This document shows, in pieces, positions 60,063-64,000 of a DNA stretch of 64,000 nt; within the stretch, counting starts at the first letter, position 1, and each line of letters starts with the position of its first letter. The DNA comes from Dama dama (lineage: Eukaryota; Chordata; Mammalia; Artiodactyla; Cervidae): positions 42,191,501 through 42,255,500 of the forward strand of contig NC_083710.1 in assembly GCF_033118175.1 (NCBI RefSeq). Reading direction: 5' to 3'. The notes below the pieces were generated by a model. The model searched no databases, was not told the DNA's origin, and saw only the letters and a list, made by a program, of their open reading frames with translations. A program made the translations under genes and the position numbers.

Positions 60063-60400
60063 AGATATATATATACACACACATATATATACAATATACA
60101 ATGTATATTTTGTTTACAAAATATATATATACAATATACAGTGTATATTTTGTTTATTTTATATCACATATGTATATATATCAATATCTATATGTGTGTC
60201 TTAGTATTTATTTTATCACATGTACTATCTATATATATTCAAGAACATTACATATGTATATGGATACATAGATAGGGCTACATATTTATCTTGGAGACAG
60301 ACATATCTGCAAAATATTATATATATATATATGATAGATAGATATAAAGATACATATATGTGCACACAAACATATATATATACACACATATATGTCTTTT
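60063..60400. repeat. Compound TA/CA/GATA microsatellite field
   Basis: Includes TATACACACACATATATATAC at the left, a tandem ~38-bp duplication (60083-60116 and 60121-60155, ACAATATACARTGTATATTTTG), (TA)n near 60320, and CATATATATATACACACATATATG near 60371. Confidence 0.85.
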
Positions 60401-62604
60401 ATGGCAAGTTAGTCTACTAATTATTTCATTTCACATATATATGTGTGTGTCTTGTGGTAATAAAATATATAATCAAAGTAGTGCTACCTTACTTGAAGGA
60501 AATAAGCTATCTTTGCCTTTATCTTTGAATACAATGTAATAGTTGATAAAGTTAGTACACAATTAAGGGCATATGTGAATTATATAATTGAATGCTTAAG
60601 GAAATAAAGTCAATTTAGGCACAATTAAAGTAACAAAGAATTTGGATGTATAATTAAATTCAGAAAATAACTATAAATAAAACTAATGTCAAGTATTTGT
60701 AAAACGTATTAAACATTCAGTTTTTGTTGCAGACAATACTGTGTAATACCTGAGACATAACACTAGAAGTAGCTATAACAGGGAGTTATCATCATTGGTG
60801 AAACTCAAGGTGATTTTCCAAATGTTCAAATGTTCTATTTCTCTTCAATTTTTAAAACTGAGACAAAAATTTTTAAGTAATAGAGTTAAGATAGCCACTT
60901 TTAATATCAATCAGCTTAGTGATAATAGGCATGGATAAGATTTTTCAACTTTGTCTTAGAAATTGATACCGTGATAAATTGAAAAGGCAGTTAAACAAAG
61001 GATGTAAGTTATATGAGAAGATATGCTCTATGAAAAGTAAGACTTTAGTCTATAGTTGAGTCTAGAATAAGGGAGTTTATGACCAAATTATGTAACCAAT
61101 CAAACATGAAACCTTGGTGTTTTTCTTGTATTTGGTTTCCAAGCAACACTTCCTTCCTTCTTACTGTAAGAGATGCAACTTTTTAAGCAAAATGACCAGG
61201 TCAAGATGTTCACTTGGCCCTTGTTAGACAGATGATAATCCATTTCACAATGGGAGGGACAATATAGAGAAGTGGTTAAGACAGCTCTGGAGCCAAATTT
61301 TCCAGTTTCCCATCCTGCTTATGATACTTACTAGCTGTGTGATTTAGTAAAAGTTAGTGAACCTCTCTGTGGCTCTGCTTTTTCAACTGGGAGGTTTAAG
61401 TGAGATGGTAAACAACAGGTATGGACTAGTATACCTTTCAATATGGGTTTAGTAAATATTAAAAAATAAAATAAAAATTCTTACTTACCTCTTTGAAGCT
61501 AGAGTGGCATTTTAAATTATATAAAGACAAAAATATAAATTACTTCTGTTTCTGGGAAGGTGGAGAACAATTTTTTTTTTCTTTCTATTTCTCCTGCTAC
61601 ATACAATTAAAATCTCTAGCTATTATGTATAAAAAAAACAAAAGAAGATTCTGAAAGGAAGGGAGAATAAGACAGACCAGCTAGGTCCCTTGGTATCTAA
61701 GAAATATTACAATAGAGTCTCCAGGGTTTTCTTTTTGCCTCAAATACTCTGGACCAGACAATAGAGAAACTGGTAATATAGAAATGCCAATGAAGTAGAA
61801 AAACAACACATATTCTATATAACCAAGGGACAGTAAAGGAGTAGCCTCAGAGGATGGAAAACTTTCAGACAATAGCTGGTCTGCTGCAGCCAACACCACA
61901 GACAAGTGTGGCCTTATCTTCAACCAAAACAGGAAAAATCTTAGTGGGAAGTTTAAAACACAACATTGGAGAGGTCACAAAGAGATACCACAAAACATCT
62001 GCAAGGGCAATGTCAAAAAAAAAAAAAAAGCTGAACAGGGAGTTGCGAAAATTTCATCTTCTCCAAATGGTAACAAGCCCCCTCCCTACAACCTAACATA
62101 TGAGGAGAGACCACATTGGAAGGATGGACTTCCATCTCTACCCACCAGTAATGAATGAGACAGCCCTTCTCACACCTGGAGATGTAGTGTCAGAAGGGAG
62201 CAATTGGAGAGAACTTTCAGCATCATCTGAAAAGAACCAGGCTACATTCCTCCCTGTCTGTGGTGCTTACTTGGGAAACAGTAACAAGGCCCTCTAACTC
62301 CCTCAGAACTTGAGGACTCAAAGGCACCAGAATACTTAGGTATTTCATACTGTTAAAACAATTTTTTTTTAATGCAAAAGTAAGAGAACCATCAAGTATA
62401 ATAAGAATGCCCTTCCTATTCTTCAGAGTTTTTCATCACTTCCTTCAATTAGTGTGCTTCCTAGTTATCTTTCCAAAAAATCCACTTTTATTAAAATTTT
62501 TCTTAGTTTCTGTTGCTTTCCATTAAAGTTTTAACTTATATAGATATGAAGTGTACATTAATTATTTAAATAGCCTTTTGTCATCATTTTCAATATTTTG
62601 TTTT
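60401..62604. other. Mostly unassigned
   Basis: Contains a MIR at 61264-61465. The stretch at 61600-62340 has blocks (GACAGACCAGCTAGGTCCCT, CTCCAGGGTTTTC) that recall an old L1-like leader, but the match is weak. An A run lies at 62015-62029. Confidence 0.4.
61264..61465 (+). mobile_element. MIR SINE
   Basis: AAGTGGTTAAGACAGCTCTGGAGCC, TACTTACTAGCTGTGTGATT, GTGAACCTCTCTGTGGCTCTG and GGTTTAGTAAATATT follow MIR from head to tail. Confidence 0.8.
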
Positions 62605-63418
62605 TGCTGTTGCTGTTCAACCGTGAAGTCATGTCTGACTCTGCATCTCCATGAATTGCAGCATCCCAGGCTTCCCTGTCTTCACTATCGCCCAGGATTT
62701 GCTCCAACTCAGGTCCATTGAGTTGGTGATGTCATCCAATCACCTCATCCTCTGCTGTCCCTTCTCCTGTTGCTCTCAGTCTTTCACAGCATCAGGGTCT
62801 TTTACAATGAGTCAGCTCTTCTCATTAGGTGGCCAACATACTGGAGCTTCAGCTTTAGCATCACTTTCTGGATATTTAGGGTTGATTATCTTTAGGACTG
62901 ACTGCTTTGATCTCCTTGCAGCCCAAGGGACTTTAAGTCCCACAATTACAAAGCATCTGTTTTCTAGCACTCAACTTCTTTATGGTCCAACTCTCACAAC
63001 CATACACGACTAACAGAAGAATCATAGCGTTGACTAGACAGACTGTTGGCAAAACAATGTATCTGCTTTTTAATATGCTGTCTAGGTTGGTCATAGCTCT
63101 TCTTCCAAGGAGCAAGCATCTTTTAATTTCATGGCTGCAGTCACCATTTACTGAGATTTTGTAGCCCAAGAAAATAAAGTCTGTCACTGTTTCCTTATCT
63201 ATTTGCCACTAAGTGATGGGATCGATGCCATGATCTTCATTTTTTGAATGTTGAGTTTTAAGTCAGCATTTTTACTCTCTTTTTTCACTCTCATCAAGAG
63301 GCTGTTTAGCTCCTCTTTACTTTCTGCCATTAGAGTGGTATCACCTATATATCTGATGTTTGTTGATATTGATATCGCTGTTGATATTTCTCTGGGAATC
63401 TTGATTCTAGCTTGTGAT
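62605..63418 (-). mobile_element. BovB, 5'-truncated, antisense
   Basis: Begins GTTGCTGTTCAACCGTGAAGTC (antisense 3' end) and runs to the segment TTGATTCTAGCTTGTG. The active-site region is altered, with a local TTGATATTGATATCGCTGTTGATA duplication near 63361-63386. An 84-codon minus frame retains GCESWTIKK. Confidence 0.88.
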
Positions 63419-63942
63419 TATAAGAGGTAAATGATAATTTATGTTCTTTTAGTATACAATAATTTGCTTACTCCAAACCTACTTTAATTCCTAAAGGCCT
63501 TCTTATATTATGAATACTAGAATGCTCTATATATCCTAGATCCACTTATAGTTTCTAATTTTTTCTTATCTGGGTTCCACCAACAGTCACAAAAGGGAGC
63601 AAGCTTTGAGCCTTCACTCAGGGAAACCAGGGTTTGAAGCAGAAATATTTAACTCTTTTAAGGCAGGGTTCTTAATTATTTTTGTGCCATTGACCTGTTT
63701 GGTAGTCATAAGTTGTGCTAATACTATTGTAGCCTGCACTTTTTATTCAAAACAATAAAAAGCCAAACTTCAGTTAAAGGATATAGGAATATTTCTATTC
63801 AAGTTCAAGACAGTATAAAATGCCAATGAAACATGATTCACTATCAATTCCTAAAAATGTCTCTAGGTATAAAGATGTGGTGATAGATGTCAGTATATAT
63901 GGGAAGATACCGTTCAAGATATCTTTCAAAGGAAGATACTGT
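63419..63942. other. Unassigned, possible old repeat
   Basis: GGGTTCTTAATTATTTTTGTGCCATTGACC near 63666 resembles the start of an old mammalian interspersed repeat of unknown name. No gene is supported. Confidence 0.4.
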
Positions 63943-64000
63943 TGGGGTTCCCTTGTGGCTCAGCTGGTAAAGAATCTGCCTGCAATGAGGGAGACCTGGG
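63943..64000 (+). mobile_element. Bov-tA SINE head, cut by the window end
   Basis: GGGGTTCCCTTGTGGCTCAGC, GGTAAAGAATCTGCC and GAGGGAGACCTGGG form the tRNA-derived head with A- and B-box-like sequences. This is the only SINE here on the plus strand. Confidence 0.9.

Noticed and set aside
60063..60400. Regularly repeated TATATA units as a CRISPR-like array
   Set aside because: There are no conserved repeats with unique spacers. This is a eukaryotic microsatellite.

Overview
The window looks like nuclear DNA of a bovid or closely related ruminant. It has many copies of BovB (an RTE-clade LINE), a Bov-A2 dimeric SINE, several tRNA-derived Bov-tA-type SINEs, ruminant-type L1 elements with the usual 3' UTR and A-rich tail, and remnants of older mammalian repeats (MIR, L2, an MLT1A-like LTR). 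Repeat names rest on pattern recognition of family sequences from memory; no database search was run. I find no host protein-coding gene, rRNA, tRNA gene, CRISPR array or operon. Every long reading frame I can explain belongs to a BovB or L1 element or lies on the strand opposite one. This looks like a gene-poor intergenic region or a very large intron, with about half or more of its length made of retroelements.

Layout. 0.2-3.5 kb: a near full-length but dead BovB. 3.5-10.5 kb: a dense nest made of an L1 5' UTR split by a Bov-A2 dimer, an old L1 split by a second, 5'-inverted L1 that is itself split by a 5'-inverted BovB, then a fold-back BovB and another antisense BovB. 10.9-13.8 kb: an L1 that keeps both ends but has lost its middle. 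13.8-17.7 kb: AT-rich, mostly unassigned sequence. 17.7-23.8 kb: an MLT1A-like LTR carrying a poly(A)-only insertion, L1 remnants, and an L1 interrupted twice by BovB. 23.8-28.6 kb: mostly unique, with MIRs and a Bov-tA. 28.6-31.3 kb: an L2 split by a young L1 with a 5' inversion and a perfect target-site duplication (TSD). 32-35.3 kb: BovB and a truncated L1. 36.8-40.9 kb: a BovB split by a young 5'-inverted L1, then a long BovB with a second tail-only insertion. 42-45.1 kb: two antisense BovBs and an L1 3' stub. 45-50.4 kb: mostly unique. 50.4-55.7 kb: a long antisense L1 broken by two BovBs and followed by a third. 55.7-64 kb: mostly unique, with SINEs, a MIR, a large AT/GT microsatellite field, another BovB and a SINE cut by the window end.

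Nothing here amounts to a new multi-gene system. What deserves a second look is how the elements inserted: two insertions consisting only of an A-rich tail between TSDs, five 5' inversions (three L1, two BovB) of the kind twin priming produces, an L1 insertion with no TSD and filler bases at the junction, an internally deleted L1 that still has TSDs, and a minisatellite inside an L1 5' UTR. Nesting shows that L1 and BovB activity alternated: BovB sits inside older L1s, and a younger L1 sits inside a BovB.
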